Shown one piece after another: positions 14,796 through 23,504 of a stretch of DNA of 64,000 nucleotides. The stretch's first letter is position 1; every line of letters starts with the position of its first letter. The position numbers and the translations under genes were made by a program. Source of the DNA: a bacterium (GTDB taxonomy: Bacteria; UBP6; UBA1177); assembly GCA_017538365.1 (NCBI GenBank), contig JAFYIZ010000004.1, positions 1 to 64,000 of the forward strand. Direction: 5' to 3'. Under the pieces are notes generated by a model that ran no database searches, had not been told where the DNA came from, and was given only the letters and a program-made list of their open reading frames with translations.

Positions 14796-16009
14796 ACGAC
14801 GGAAAAATCATTGTGCTGAAATTCGGCGGTTCTTCGCTCAAAAACAGCGACTGCATAAAAAAAGTCATTGATATTATTACCGAAAAAGTCAATCTTGGTT
14901 TTAAAACCGTCGTCGTCGTGTCGGCACAGGGAAAAACCACGGAAGCTCTGCTCAAAGAGGCCGCAGAATTCGCCCCGAACGGCAATCCGCGCGAAATAGA
15001 CATGCTGCTCACGACGGGAGAGCGCGCAAGTGCCGCAATAGTCGCAATGGCGCTTGAATCGAAAGGAATCCCGTCGATTTCACTCACAGGTTCGCAGGCT
15101 GGAATCATCACTGACGACCACCACACAAATGCGCGGATCATCGAGATACGTCCGAGCCGCGTTCTAAGTTCGCTTTCGGAAGGAAAAACCGTTATCGTCA
15201 GCGGATTTCAGGGTGTCAGCTTCAAAAAAGAGATAACGACTCTGGGGCGCGGCGGCTCCGACACGACAGCGGTTGCTCTTGCAGCCGCTCTTGACGCCGA
15301 AAGATGCGAGATTTTCAGCGATATCGACGGCGTTTACGATGCAGATCCGGCTATCATTCCTTATGCCGAAAAACTCGAATCCCTGACCTACCCTGAAATG
15401 CAGGAACTTTCCGAAGCCGGTGCAAAAGTCCTTCATTCGAGAGCCGTTGAATTTGCAAAAGCGCATAACATAGCGATCCACTGCAAAAGCACTTTCGAGC
15501 CGAACAATCCCGGAACAGTGATACACGGCTTCGAAAACAAAGGAAAAATCAGGAAATCTGCTGTTGCATACGAAAAAAACGTTCTGCTTTTTCACACTTA
15601 CGAGCCTGAATCGGAAAATCTCTCGACCATTGCAAACGTCCTTTCATTCTGCTCCGAAAAAAATATCGCCGTAAAGCAGATTTCATTCCACCGCGGCTAC
15701 AAAAACAGCATGACGGGAAGTTTCATCATCTCCAAGAAGGAAAACTACTCAATTGATTCGTTTCTCTCTGAAATAAAGGCGAAATTCAGCAATTCAGTCC
15801 AAATTTTCGACGACCTTTCGGCAGTTTCGATAATCGGTGACGGCATAACCGACAAACCCGACATCCTGCTTGAAATCACGTCGCTTTTCAGAAAAAACGA
15901 TATCCGCATCGCCGGATTCCACACTAGTTCGTTCAGAATCAGCCTTCTGGTTCAGACCGATCTTTTTGAGAAAGCACTCGCCCTTCTGCACAAATATTCG
16001 CGCAGCTGA
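14792..16009 (+). CDS. lysC: Aspartate kinase
   Basis: 405 residues, a monofunctional aspartokinase, first step of the aspartate family (Lys, Thr, Met, diaminopimelate). Seen: 'VLKFGGSS' at the N-terminus, 'TTGERASAAIVAMAL', 'LGRGGSDTTAVALAAAL', 'FSDIDGVYDADP' and two C-terminal ACT domains (about residues 265-405) that normally give feedback control. Diaminopimelate supply would feed peptidoglycan, matching the Mpl recycling ligase elsewhere in the window. ATGA overlap with the upstream lipoprotein gene. The exact feedback amino acid cannot be told. Confidence 0.95.
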   Translation: MNDGKIIVLKFGGSSLKNSDCIKKVIDIITEKVNLGFKTVVVVSAQGKTTEALLKEAAEFAPNGNPREIDMLLTTGERASAAIVAMALESKGIPSISLTGSQAGIITDDHHTNARIIEIRPSRVLSSLSEGKTVIVSGFQGVSFKKEITTLGRGGSDTTAVALAAALDAERCEIFSDIDGVYDADPAIIPYAEKLESLTYPEMQELSEAGAKVLHSRAVEFAKAHNIAIHCKSTFEPNNPGTVIHGFENKGKIRKSAVAYEKNVLLFHTYEPESENLSTIANVLSFCSEKNIAVKQISFHRGYKNSMTGSFIISKKENYSIDSFLSEIKAKFSNSVQIFDDLSAVSIIGDGITDKPDILLEITSLFRKNDIRIAGFHTSSFRISLLVQTDLFEKALALLHKYSRS

Positions 16010-16032
16010 TCGTGCCGGCGCCGCAAAAGCAT

Positions 16033-16109
16033 ACCGTGATCCCGTAATCCCGTTATCTCGTAATCCCGACGGCGGCGCAATAAAACCGAAATCACGTTAT
16101 TCCGGCAAG
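16033..16109. repeat. Intergenic two-arm repeat, copy 1
   Basis: Arms of CCGTGATCCCGTAATCCCG type and ATCACGTTATTCCGGCAAG flank a GC-rich centre (CGGCGGCGC). It ends in CCGGCAAG (16102-16109), shared with copies at 37451 and 46491. It lies between convergent lysC and the GT-C-like gene and covers the last codons of the latter. Confidence 0.65.
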
Positions 16110-18247
16110 GAAGTCGGCGCAATGATTTCAGCTTCGACTGAGTCCAGCATCAGGCAGGAATTGCCGCTTTGGGGAACGATTTTGAAAACGTGGTTTCCTT
16201 TCGAAAAACGGTGGTTTATTGAAAAGACTCTTATTTCCTGAAAAGGCGATTTTGATGCAAAAGTTCCCACATTTTCACCGTCGATAAAGAGGGTCGCGTC
16301 TGTTCCGCACTTGTCTGCGACATAGAAAAGATTGAACTCGTACTCGCCTTCTTCGATTATAGGATGGGTAAAATCGTAGTAACTTTTTTCGGTCAGTTCG
16401 TCGAAACGAATCGCAAAAACCGCTTCGTTCGAAACAAAAGCCGAAAGTTCCTTAACCGGATAGAATTTTTTATTCTCTTCTTCGCTCATCGAGAAATTTA
16501 CACCGTAATCAGGCTCTCCCGTCTTCGGAAGGCGCTTGTTTTCAAATTCGAAAATCATTTTGCCGCGCGTTGCCTCAAAAAGCGGAGTTATAACGGTTTT
16601 GTCGGGAAGTTTCGGGTAATAATCGACAAGATAAGCTCCGTCAAACGGCTTTTTATCCATGAAATAGGCCGCTGCATAGAAGTTTTCTTCGCCCAGATCC
16701 AGGAGAATCAGATTTCCTCTGTCGTCGTAAGGCGGCTTTTTCATCAGATTCAGAAAAACACTTCCGTAAAGCGGCGGCACGAAAACAATACTGTTGCTTA
16801 TATTTTCACGTTCTATCGCGTGCTCCACCTCCCTGTCGGTCGACCAGAAAGAGTCAGAAAAATTTATGAGGAAAGGCGGCAGAATCGTTGTAACCAAAAA
16901 CAGAAAAATCGCCGCCGGAAGCGCGGTTACAAACGGTTTAACCCACTTGTTTGCAGAATCTCTCATTGAGAAAAACGCATATCCGCACGGAATCAAAAGA
17001 AGAGAAGCGACCTCTGAAAAATAACGCGGTCCGAAAAGATTCCCCGAAAGGTAAAAGAAAAAATAACCAACGAAAAATATTAAGAAAAACATCGACATTT
17101 CAAGGCTTTTCCTGAACGAATAAAAGAAAGAGGCTATCAGGAAAACAAAAATCAGCGGATGACCGACAAGGTTGAAATTAAGCAGCGTGAGACGCGCAAA
17201 CGAAACCCAGAAAGCATACTTCGGAGTGAGCCCTTCTGCCGGCAGAAAATCGCCTTCTGTGTTCGGGCAACCTTTTCCGAAGCCCATTCTGTGGCAGAAT
17301 TTGTAAGGTTCGCGGATGAAAAAATAGACATCCTGCGGGAAAAGCATCGGATTTCCGGTGTAGAAAAAGTTGTAGAACATCAGCAGAAAGCCGATAAAAA
17401 TGAAAGGCAGCGTGAAAATTACCGCGCTTTTGAACTTCATTTTTTTGGAAAACATCAGGATAAGAATGCCGCCATAGAGAAAAAATGCGTTCTGCGGACG
17501 GATGAAAAGAGTCCACGCTCCGGCAAAACCGGCCGCAACAAGCAATCCCGCTCTGTTTTCCGATATCATTACAAGATAAATCGCAAGCAGCGTGAGCATC
17601 AGGTTGAAGGGATGCGTCATAAAAGAAGCACCCATAAAAAGGTAGAACGAGCTGAAAAGTGCAAAAAACATTGCAAAAAACGAAGTCTTCGCGTCAAACT
17701 GCTTGTCTGCTATTTTCCCAAGTAAAAACACAGAGATACCGTTGCAGAGCGGAGTAAAGAACTGCGAAATGCCGAGCAGTTCGAAAGGAACGAGAAAAAT
17801 CGAAAATCCAGGCAGAAAAAGCGAGAAATACCGGTCGTTTATATGAACGTTAAAAGTACTCTGGTAGTATTCGTAAAGTTCACTTTCGGGAAGATGAAAG
17901 TGTCCTGTCTCTATGAAAACGCGCGCCGTCCACAAAAAATGGCTCGCATCAATAACGTGCGGAATCGAATCGAAGACGAAAACGGCAATCAGCGCAGGAA
18001 ACAAAAAGCCTAAAAACGGAAAAATAAAGTAACGTTTGTCGACAAAAAAATTGAATATTTCAGCAGGCTTATCCTTTACAAAAGCGTCAAGCAGGAAAAA
18101 CAGCACAGCCAAAACAATAAAAATTATATGGAAACGCGGATAAAACGCTGTGAAAATGCTCCAGAACTTTCCTCGCGTACCCCAGAAAAAAAAGAGAAGC
18201 AAAAAGATAAGTGCCGGAAAAAAGGCAAGAAATTTTTTATTTTTCAT
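16097..18247 (-). CDS. Multi-pass membrane protein, GT-C glycosyltransferase-like
   Basis: 716 residues. About 10-12 membrane segments fill residues 5-480, with a large first periplasmic loop bearing acidic residues ('DSIPHVIDASHFLWTARVF'), the arrangement of GT-C enzymes (PMT/ArnT/GT39-like) that use polyprenyl-phosphate sugars. A soluble C-terminal part (about 500-716) ends in a beta-sandwich-like segment ('FTHPIIEEGEYEFNLFYVADKCG', 'ATLFIDGENVG'), perhaps carbohydrate-binding. Specificity is unknown. Its ATG overlaps the stop of dnaX in ATGA, so it is translated from the dnaX transcript. The 3' end carries intergenic repeat copy 1. A non-enzymatic membrane protein remains possible. Confidence 0.72.
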   Translation of the reverse strand: MKNKKFLAFFPALIFLLLFFFWGTRGKFWSIFTAFYPRFHIIFIVLAVLFFLLDAFVKDKPAEIFNFFVDKRYFIFPFLGFLFPALIAVFVFDSIPHVIDASHFLWTARVFIETGHFHLPESELYEYYQSTFNVHINDRYFSLFLPGFSIFLVPFELLGISQFFTPLCNGISVFLLGKIADKQFDAKTSFFAMFFALFSSFYLFMGASFMTHPFNLMLTLLAIYLVMISENRAGLLVAAGFAGAWTLFIRPQNAFFLYGGILILMFSKKMKFKSAVIFTLPFIFIGFLLMFYNFFYTGNPMLFPQDVYFFIREPYKFCHRMGFGKGCPNTEGDFLPAEGLTPKYAFWVSFARLTLLNFNLVGHPLIFVFLIASFFYSFRKSLEMSMFFLIFFVGYFFFYLSGNLFGPRYFSEVASLLLIPCGYAFFSMRDSANKWVKPFVTALPAAIFLFLVTTILPPFLINFSDSFWSTDREVEHAIERENISNSIVFVPPLYGSVFLNLMKKPPYDDRGNLILLDLGEENFYAAAYFMDKKPFDGAYLVDYYPKLPDKTVITPLFEATRGKMIFEFENKRLPKTGEPDYGVNFSMSEEENKKFYPVKELSAFVSNEAVFAIRFDELTEKSYYDFTHPIIEEGEYEFNLFYVADKCGTDATLFIDGENVGTFASKSPFQEIRVFSINHRFSKGNHVFKIVPQSGNSCLMLDSVEAEIIAPTSLPE

Positions 18248-19914
18248 TCCGCAAAAACACCTTTTATCTCAAAACCCATCTGAGAAGCAGCCTTCACAGC
18301 TTCGCTTTCAATCATCTCTTTTTTGCGTTTTTCAAGTTCTTCCATGCGGCGAAGCTCGTCTTCCGTAAAAATCGATTTGTTTTCACCTTTTTCGAAGCTG
18401 ACGGAGAATTCCTTTTTTCCTTTGGAAAAATTGTCAAAAAGAGTTTTCAGACGTTTGGCGAAATCGTTGCCGTCAGATGCCAAAGTCACTGTTATCGTTA
18501 CGGAAACTGACTTGTCATCTTCCTGATACGGCCAGCTTTTCAGTCTGCCGTACAAAAAAGCGTCGCTATCTTTGAAAGTTTCGGTAAAATCGCGCCAAAG
18601 CCCGCCATTTTCAATTTTTCCGGCTGATTCTACAGCTTTTTCTTCAACCTTTTCAGGTTTTTTTTCCGTATTTACCGGTATCTCGGATATTTTCGGCTCG
18701 ATTTTCGGTTGATTTTGAGCCGTTTTTACAGGTTCAGTTGTTTTTTTTTCAGCGACTTGCCCGTTCTGCGGCATTGCTGCTGCGGCTGAAGAGATATTTT
18801 TGGCGAAAGACCTGAAATCGTTCATCGTCGGGAAAGTACATGCCGTAATGACCGCGACTTCAAAGAGCATGAGGGCAAAATCGGAACTTTTGATCCCTTC
18901 GTATTCATCGTTCCAGAAACGGAAAAGCCGCGTCCAGTCGGGAGTCGAGGCAAGTTCTGAACAAGATTTTATCCATTCGAGCTCTTCTGCAGGCGCTTCG
19001 ATGAATTTTTCGTTTCCGAGTTCGCTGAAAAGAAGAATCCCGTGGAGCAGCGAAAGTATGTCGCGCGCCGCTTTTTCGATCGATTTTCCGCTTTTGTAGA
19101 TGTCTCTCGCAAAAGAAACCGCTGCGGTTGAATCGTGTTTTGCAATCGATTCGATTATCCCGCGCAGCTGATTTTTATCGGAAGCGCCCAAAATCATCGA
19201 AATTTCATTTTCAGTAACTTTGCCGCCGCCGAAAGTGATAAGCTGCTCCAAAATCGTCTGACTGTCGCGCATACTCCCCTCGCCTTCTCTGGCGATCGCG
19301 TAAAGCGCTTCCATATCGTATTCCTTCTGCTCTGCGTCCAGGATTTTTGCAAGCTGGTGAGCCACATCGTCAAGCGAAAGACGCTTGAGATCGTACCTCT
19401 GGCAGCGGCTTAAAACCGTCGTCGGAATTTTCTGCGGATCTGTCGTTGCAAGGATGAAAATGCTGTGTGCCGGAGGCTCTTCAAGCGTTTTTAAAAGCGC
19501 GTTGAACGCCGATTTGCTCAGCATGTGGACTTCGTCGATGATATAGACTTTGAATTTCGATTTTACCGGAGAATAGGAAATATTTTCCTTGATGTCACGT
19601 ACATCATCGACCGAGTTGTTTGATGCGCCGTCGATTTCGACCACATCAGGGCTTCTTCCTTCTGCGATTTCGCGGCAGCATTCGCACTTGTTGCAAGGCT
19701 CGCCGTCAGGCTGAAGATCGGTGCAGTTGAGAGCTTTGACGAGAATCCTCGCCATCGTCGTCTTTCCCGTTCCGCGGATACCGGTAAAAAGGTAAACCGG
19801 AGCCGTCCGCTTGTTCAAAATCGCGTATTTCAAAGTCGAAGTGACATGATCCTGCCCTACAACTTCGTCAAAACGCTGCGGACGCCACTTTCTTGCTACA
19901 ACCTGATAAGCCAT
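18244..19914 (-). CDS. dnaX: DNA polymerase III subunits gamma/tau
   Basis: 556 residues. Clamp-loader ATPase of the replisome. Seen: Walker A 'GIRGTGKT' (45-52), zinc Cys at 64, 74, 77 and 80, 'IIDEVHML' (Walker B, D127-E128), sensor 'ATTDPQKIP' and the SRC motif 'VLSRCQRYDL'. Domains I-III run to about residue 365, then a Lys/Glu/Pro linker and a C-terminal domain (about 440-556). Start at 19914 follows GGAGGTGAAT; an in-frame ATG at 19944 is rejected. Two poly-A runs occur in the linker: A9 at codons 389-392 and A8 about 28 codons later; a -1 slip at either gives a stop within one or two codons, predicting a gamma form of about 393 residues (see findings). Confidence 0.96.
   Translation of the reverse strand: MAYQVVARKWRPQRFDEVVGQDHVTSTLKYAILNKRTAPVYLFTGIRGTGKTTMARILVKALNCTDLQPDGEPCNKCECCREIAEGRSPDVVEIDGASNNSVDDVRDIKENISYSPVKSKFKVYIIDEVHMLSKSAFNALLKTLEEPPAHSIFILATTDPQKIPTTVLSRCQRYDLKRLSLDDVAHQLAKILDAEQKEYDMEALYAIAREGEGSMRDSQTILEQLITFGGGKVTENEISMILGASDKNQLRGIIESIAKHDSTAAVSFARDIYKSGKSIEKAARDILSLLHGILLFSELGNEKFIEAPAEELEWIKSCSELASTPDWTRLFRFWNDEYEGIKSSDFALMLFEVAVITACTFPTMNDFRSFAKNISSAAAAMPQNGQVAEKKTTEPVKTAQNQPKIEPKISEIPVNTEKKPEKVEEKAVESAGKIENGGLWRDFTETFKDSDAFLYGRLKSWPYQEDDKSVSVTITVTLASDGNDFAKRLKTLFDNFSKGKKEFSVSFEKGENKSIFTEDELRRMEELEKRKKEMIESEAVKAASQMGFEIKGVFAE
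18741..18749 (-). promoter_or_regulatory. Possible slippage/frameshift site for dnaX gamma
   Basis: Minus-strand GAAAAAAAAAC: nine A within GAA AAA AAA ACA, which contains a canonical A-AAA-AAA heptamer. The -1 frame reads AAC AAC TGA. The position, just after domain III, matches where other bacteria make gamma. A second run of eight A lies at 18658-18665, where the -1 frame reads ACC TGA. Confidence 0.6.
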
Positions 19915-19935
19915 ATTCACCTCCAAAAGCGCGGA

Positions 19936-19963
19936 ATTATACAAATAAACGGATTTTAGTAAA
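19936..19963 (-). promoter_or_regulatory. Putative dnaX promoter
   Basis: Minus-strand TTTACT (19963-19958), 16 bp, TATAAT (19941-19936). It lies in the 74-bp gap between the LamG-like lipoprotein stop and the dnaX start, so dnaX need not depend on the lipoprotein transcript. Confidence 0.65.
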
Positions 19964-19988
19964 GAAAAAGAATTTATGGAATCTTAAT

Positions 19989-21371
19989 TTAAAAAGCGCA
20001 ATCGGTTGAATAGTCTATGTCCGTAGCTGTGCCGTCAAGTCCGTTTTCTGACGAATCGTCAGCGTTGCCGCTGAAATCCCAGAAAGCGATTGTATCATTG
20101 CCGTCAGCCGTAAGTTTTGCGGGTGTAAAATTGTCAGTATATTTCGCAGTGCTCGAAATCTTAATAGAATCAATAAGACCTTTGAAATATAAACTCGGAC
20201 TTGCACCAATTAAAAAGGCTTCTTCGTTTGTCAAGATATTTAATTGGGTCACATTTCTGTTCTGTACTTTATAAGTTTCCGATTTAACCTGCTCACCGTT
20301 AACGAAAACAAGAAGTTTATAGGTTGTCGTCTGCTGCGGTGACCATTCGGAAGTTGTTGTTTCTACATTCTGAACCATTGCAACATGTGTCCAGTCTGCA
20401 GAATATGTTGCCTCTGACTCGCTCAAAATATAGCTGTTACCCTGCTGATTATATTGAGTTTTACCCCAAAACTGCACATAAGAAGCCACATAATGTTTGT
20501 TGTTTTTAATGTAATATGATGAAAGAGTGTAAACCGGATTAGAACCGGAATTCCCCTTTCTGACTATAGGATAAAAGCTGTAATTATTTACTGAAGGAAC
20601 ATCTTCTGTTGCTTGTTTGATCCAAGCCTCAATTGTCCATGTACCGCTATTGTAGTTAAGATTTAAAAGCTCGTTGTGTGCAACTTCGATTTTGGAAGTA
20701 CTTCCGTTGAAAACTGCCGAGCAATAATCAGGTCCAGTCGTCGGTTCAGTCGGCTCTGTCGGTTCAGTAGGGTCGGTCGGATCATCACCGCCGCCGACAA
20801 GACCGCATGCTTCCGCTTCATCATAGCAATTGTCGACAAGACATTCCGCGAACTCGTCATTCGAGTGTACATTCTGACAATTGTTCATCCAGCAGTTGTA
20901 AATTTCCATGAATATTGGCTGAGCTTCAGGTGTGCCGTTGTCGTAACATGCTTGAGCACAACTGTTGTCCTGACACTGAGTGTAACACTCATAAATATCG
21001 TAGCAGGCTTCTTTAGTCGGATCGGTCGGCTCAGTTGGATCGGTCGGATTCGTCGGATCGGTTGGCTCTGTCGGATCGGTCGGATTCGTCGGATCAGTCG
21101 GATTCGTCGGATCGGTCGGTTCAGTCGGATCGGTCGGTTCTGTCGGATCAGTTGGATCTGTCGGATCGGTCGGCTCTGTCGGGTTTGTCGGTTCTGTCGG
21201 TTCAGTTGGATTCGTCGGTTCTGTCGGATCGGTCACATCTGAATCGTCAGTAACCTCTGAACTGTCGTCATCCGGTTTATCGGCAGCAGGAGTAAGCCTT
21301 TGTACGCTATCTTCACAACCGACAAACAAGGCAAATAAACAAACAAGCGCTGAAAGTTTAAAGAATTTCAT
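19989..21371 (-). CDS. LamG-like lipoprotein with Thr-Asp/Glu-Pro tether and Cys-rich module (paralogue 1)
   Basis: 460 residues. Lipobox 'LFVGC' (C19), acidic segment, then a tether made of Asp/Glu/Asn-Pro-Thr triplets (about residues 46-120). A Cys-rich module follows (about 122-190: 'CYDIYECYTQC', 'CAQACYDNG', 'NCWMNNCQ'), a pattern shared with the lipoprotein at 35095. A second short Pro-Thr linker leads to a concanavalin/LamG-like domain (about 215-460: 'KIEVAHNELLNL', 'WTIEAWIKQ', 'WTHVAMVQN', 'FKGLIDSIKIS', 'IAFWDFSGNADDSS'). LamG domains bind glycans or proteins. It is 20 bp downstream of its paralogue, with an almost identical ribosome site (GGAGGCAGATATG). Probably on the cell surface. 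Confidence 0.85.
   Translation of the reverse strand: MKFFKLSALVCLFALFVGCEDSVQRLTPAADKPDDDSSEVTDDSDVTDPTEPTNPTEPTEPTNPTEPTDPTDPTDPTEPTDPTEPTDPTNPTDPTNPTDPTEPTDPTNPTDPTEPTDPTKEACYDIYECYTQCQDNSCAQACYDNGTPEAQPIFMEIYNCWMNNCQNVHSNDEFAECLVDNCYDEAEACGLVGGGDDPTDPTEPTEPTEPTTGPDYCSAVFNGSTSKIEVAHNELLNLNYNSGTWTIEAWIKQATEDVPSVNNYSFYPIVRKGNSGSNPVYTLSSYYIKNNKHYVASYVQFWGKTQYNQQGNSYILSESEATYSADWTHVAMVQNVETTTSEWSPQQTTTYKLLVFVNGEQVKSETYKVQNRNVTQLNILTNEEAFLIGASPSLYFKGLIDSIKISSTAKYTDNFTPAKLTADGNDTIAFWDFSGNADDSSENGLDGTATDIDYSTDCAF
21005..21232 (-). repeat. In-gene 9-bp tandem repeat (Asp/Glu/Asn-Pro-Thr)
   Basis: About 25 imperfect 9-bp units of the GAT-CCG-ACC type (minus strand) encode the Pro-Thr tether of the LamG-like lipoprotein. 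Not a CRISPR: there are no spacers and the frame is open throughout. Confidence 0.85.
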
Positions 21372-21391
21372 ATCTGCCTCCTCTAATTAAA

Positions 21392-22792
21392 TTAAAATGC
21401 ACAGTCTGTCGAGTAAGTTACATTTGTACCAGAACCGTCGAGATCGTTTCCGGATGAATCTTTTGTATCGTTGCTGAAATCATAGAAAGCTATTGTGTTA
21501 TCGTCGTCATCAACAGAAAGCTGCGACGGAGTGAACTCGTCTTCATAGTATTTTTTGCCGATTTTAAGCTGATCAATTTGACCTTTAAAGTAAGATTCAT
21601 TACCATCAATACTGATGATACCACCTCCGATATCTGTAGTTTCTCCGTAATATCCGATCGTAAGATTATCGTCAACGGACTTGGGAGCACGGTCATTTGT
21701 CGTTACCGTATCCTCTTTTGCCAATCTTCCGTTTATGTAAAGACGAAGATGTGCGGTTCCTGATTTAATGTAGTAAGAAAGAGCAATATGATTCCACCCG
21801 CTGACAATCGGCGAATTAGCAGCTGTGTTCTGGTATTTGGCTTCGACAGTCATATCGTTTTCCAACATTTGTGTTATAGCATAATAAAAACCGCCTTCCA
21901 TGTTGTAATAAGTCTTTTGCGACATAGGATTCATTCCTTCCGTTGACTTGTAAAAGCCAGTCAAAGAATAAGATTTAGAACCTTTTTTTACAATATAACT
22001 TTCTTTCGTCGAAAGATTGTTTAAATCCTGCTTTACCCAAGCTTCGATCGTCCAGAAATGATTCAAGTTAAGAAGCTCATTGTGCGAAACTACGACTTTT
22101 GAACTCGATCCGTTGAAAACCGCCGAACAAATAGGTTTGCAGGTATCGTCTTCGTAAACAGCATTCGAAGCGCAGACATACTGGCATATTTTTGCTTCGC
22201 CGGTATCGCTGTATTCAGTTCTATAGTTGGCGCCGAAATTAGTCCACTGACCGTCTTCAATATCGTAATATTCAGTATAAGTCTGGTCGCCGCGCCACTC
22301 AGTATTTGCCGGTTTTGCAGCACAATCAACGATTTTGTAACATCTTTCAAAATCTTCTTCGGCAACAGAATTCCATGTTCCGCCTGCAGCGGCACATTTT
22401 TCCTCATCGGTAAGTTGATGATTGTCCTCGTCCGGAATAATATCTTCATCATCAGTCGGATTCGTAGGTTCGTCTGTCGGATTTGTCGGGTCGTCAGTCG
22501 GATCATCTGTCGGGTCAGTCGGATTCGTAGGGTCGTCAGTCGGATCATCTGTCGGGTCGTCTGTCGGATTTGTAGGTTCGTCAGTCGGATTTGTCGGATC
22601 ATCTGTCGGATTTGTAGGTTCGTCTGTCGGATTTGTCGGATCGTCTGTATCGGTCACATCTGAATCGTCAGTAACATCTGAACCGTCGTCATCCGGTTTA
22701 TCGGCAGCCGGAGTAAGCCTCTGTATGCTCTCTTCACAGCCGACAAACAAAACAAATAAACAAATAAGAGCCAAAACTTTAAAGCATTTCAT
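21392..22792 (-). CDS. LamG-like lipoprotein with Asn/Asp-Pro-Thr tether (paralogue 2)
   Basis: 466 residues, clearly a duplicate of the neighbouring gene: same signal peptide and lipobox (C19), same 'RLTPAADKPDDD' start of the mature part, same LamG-like C-terminal domain ending 'STDCAF'. The tether uses 'DEPTNPTDDPTNP' units (about 51-120). The middle module differs: instead of the Cys-rich module it has a segment with 'CAAAGGTWN...CYKIVDCAAKPANTEW', like domains in other lipoproteins here. Start at 22792 follows GGAGGAGGCAGAT; an in-frame ATG at 22807 is rejected. First gene of the unit transcribed from 22827-22854. Confidence 0.85.
   Translation of the reverse strand: MKCFKVLALICLFVLFVGCEESIQRLTPAADKPDDDGSDVTDDSDVTDTDDPTNPTDEPTNPTDDPTNPTDEPTNPTDDPTDDPTDDPTNPTDPTDDPTDDPTNPTDEPTNPTDDEDIIPDEDNHQLTDEEKCAAAGGTWNSVAEEDFERCYKIVDCAAKPANTEWRGDQTYTEYYDIEDGQWTNFGANYRTEYSDTGEAKICQYVCASNAVYEDDTCKPICSAVFNGSSSKVVVSHNELLNLNHFWTIEAWVKQDLNNLSTKESYIVKKGSKSYSLTGFYKSTEGMNPMSQKTYYNMEGGFYYAITQMLENDMTVEAKYQNTAANSPIVSGWNHIALSYYIKSGTAHLRLYINGRLAKEDTVTTNDRAPKSVDDNLTIGYYGETTDIGGGIISIDGNESYFKGQIDQLKIGKKYYEDEFTPSQLSVDDDDNTIAFYDFSNDTKDSSGNDLDGSGTNVTYSTDCAF
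22440..22655 (-). repeat. In-gene tandem repeat (Pro-Thr-Asn/Asp tether)
   Basis: Imperfect 9/12-bp units encode the 'DPTNPTDEPTNPTDD' tether of the second LamG-like lipoprotein. The unit composition differs from its paralogue, showing that the tether evolves faster than the domains at either end. Confidence 0.85.
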
Positions 22793-22826
22793 ATCTGCCT
22801 CCTCCAAAAAAACTCACAAACGCATT

Positions 22827-22854
22827 ATTATAGGTCTTCTAAAAAAATTGTAAA
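22827..22854 (-). promoter_or_regulatory. Putative promoter of the LamG-like lipoprotein pair
   Basis: Minus-strand TTTACA (22854-22849), 16 bp, perfect TATAAT (22832-22827), about 35 bp before the ATG. Confidence 0.7.
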
Positions 22855-22870
22855 GATGGTAAAGGAAATT

Positions 22871-22899
22871 TTGTCTTTTGCCGCCATTTTCTGTATAAG
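22871..22899 (+). promoter_or_regulatory. Putative promoter of the phosphatase-to-phosphatidyltransferase operon
   Basis: TTGTCT (22871-22876), 17 bp, TATAAG (22894-22899), about 38 bp before the ATG at 22937. Divergent from the lipoprotein promoter only 17 bp away. Confidence 0.5.
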
Positions 22900-22936
22900 T
22901 CGCAGATTTTTAGGTTTTTGCATAAGAGAGGTTTTT

Positions 22937-23503
22937 ATGGCATCAAAAGTGATAAAAAACAGTTACTGGGTGATTCCAGGCGAAATCATGGCTGGTCCGT
23001 TTCCCGGAAGTTCCGAAGATTTCAACGCAAAACTTCGTGTACGCTCGCTTTTCGACATCGGAATACGCGCTTTCATAAACCTTCAGGAAGAAGGCGAAAT
23101 GGTGGCTCGGGATGAAAAATATAACGAAAATTACTGGGATTTTTTCAGGCTTTTTCTCAAAAACAGCGGCGAAGAGGAGATCGAAGGCGGCGCGATAAGA
23201 CGTTTTTCTGTTCCCGACAAAAATGTTCCGAGCGTTGAGCTGATGAAGAAAATCCTTGATGAAATCGATATGCTCCATGCAAAAAAAATCCCGATTTACA
23301 TCCACTGCTGGGGCGGTATCGGCAGAACTGCGACAGTTGTAGGCTGCTGGATGATGCGGCACGGACTGGCGACGCGCAGCACAGTTCTCGACGAGATTTT
23401 CACTCTCCGTCAGATCGGAGTAGATCCCGCTTATTTAGGGCTCCGGTCCCCCGAAACAGACGAGCAGGAGCGCTTTGTCCTTGCATGGCAGAAAGGAGAA
23501 TAA
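22937..23503 (+). CDS. Protein tyrosine/dual-specificity phosphatase-like protein
   Basis: 188 residues, cytoplasmic. The signature C-x5-R loop is present as 'IHCWGGIGRT' (C124, R130), and D94 in 'VPDKNVPS' is a good general acid. This is the Cys-phosphatase fold of small DSP-like enzymes that dephosphorylate proteins or, in some members, inositol phosphates. Interestingly the same operon ends with a CDP-alcohol phosphatidyltransferase of the inositol-phosphate type. The start at 22937 follows GAGAGG; an in-frame ATG at 22856 would overlap the promoter region. The next gene begins 1 bp after the stop. Confidence 0.85.
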   Translation: MASKVIKNSYWVIPGEIMAGPFPGSSEDFNAKLRVRSLFDIGIRAFINLQEEGEMVARDEKYNENYWDFFRLFLKNSGEEEIEGGAIRRFSVPDKNVPSVELMKKILDEIDMLHAKKIPIYIHCWGGIGRTATVVGCWMMRHGLATRSTVLDEIFTLRQIGVDPAYLGLRSPETDEQERFVLAWQKGE

Positions 23504-23504
23504 A

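Noticed and set aside
18244-18247. Frameshift joining dnaX to the membrane protein
   Set aside because: It is a normal ATGA stop/start overlap; both proteins are complete.
21005-22655. Regularly repeated units that look like a CRISPR array
   Set aside because: The 9-12 bp units are in an open frame and encode the Pro-Thr tethers of two lipoproteins; there are no spacers.
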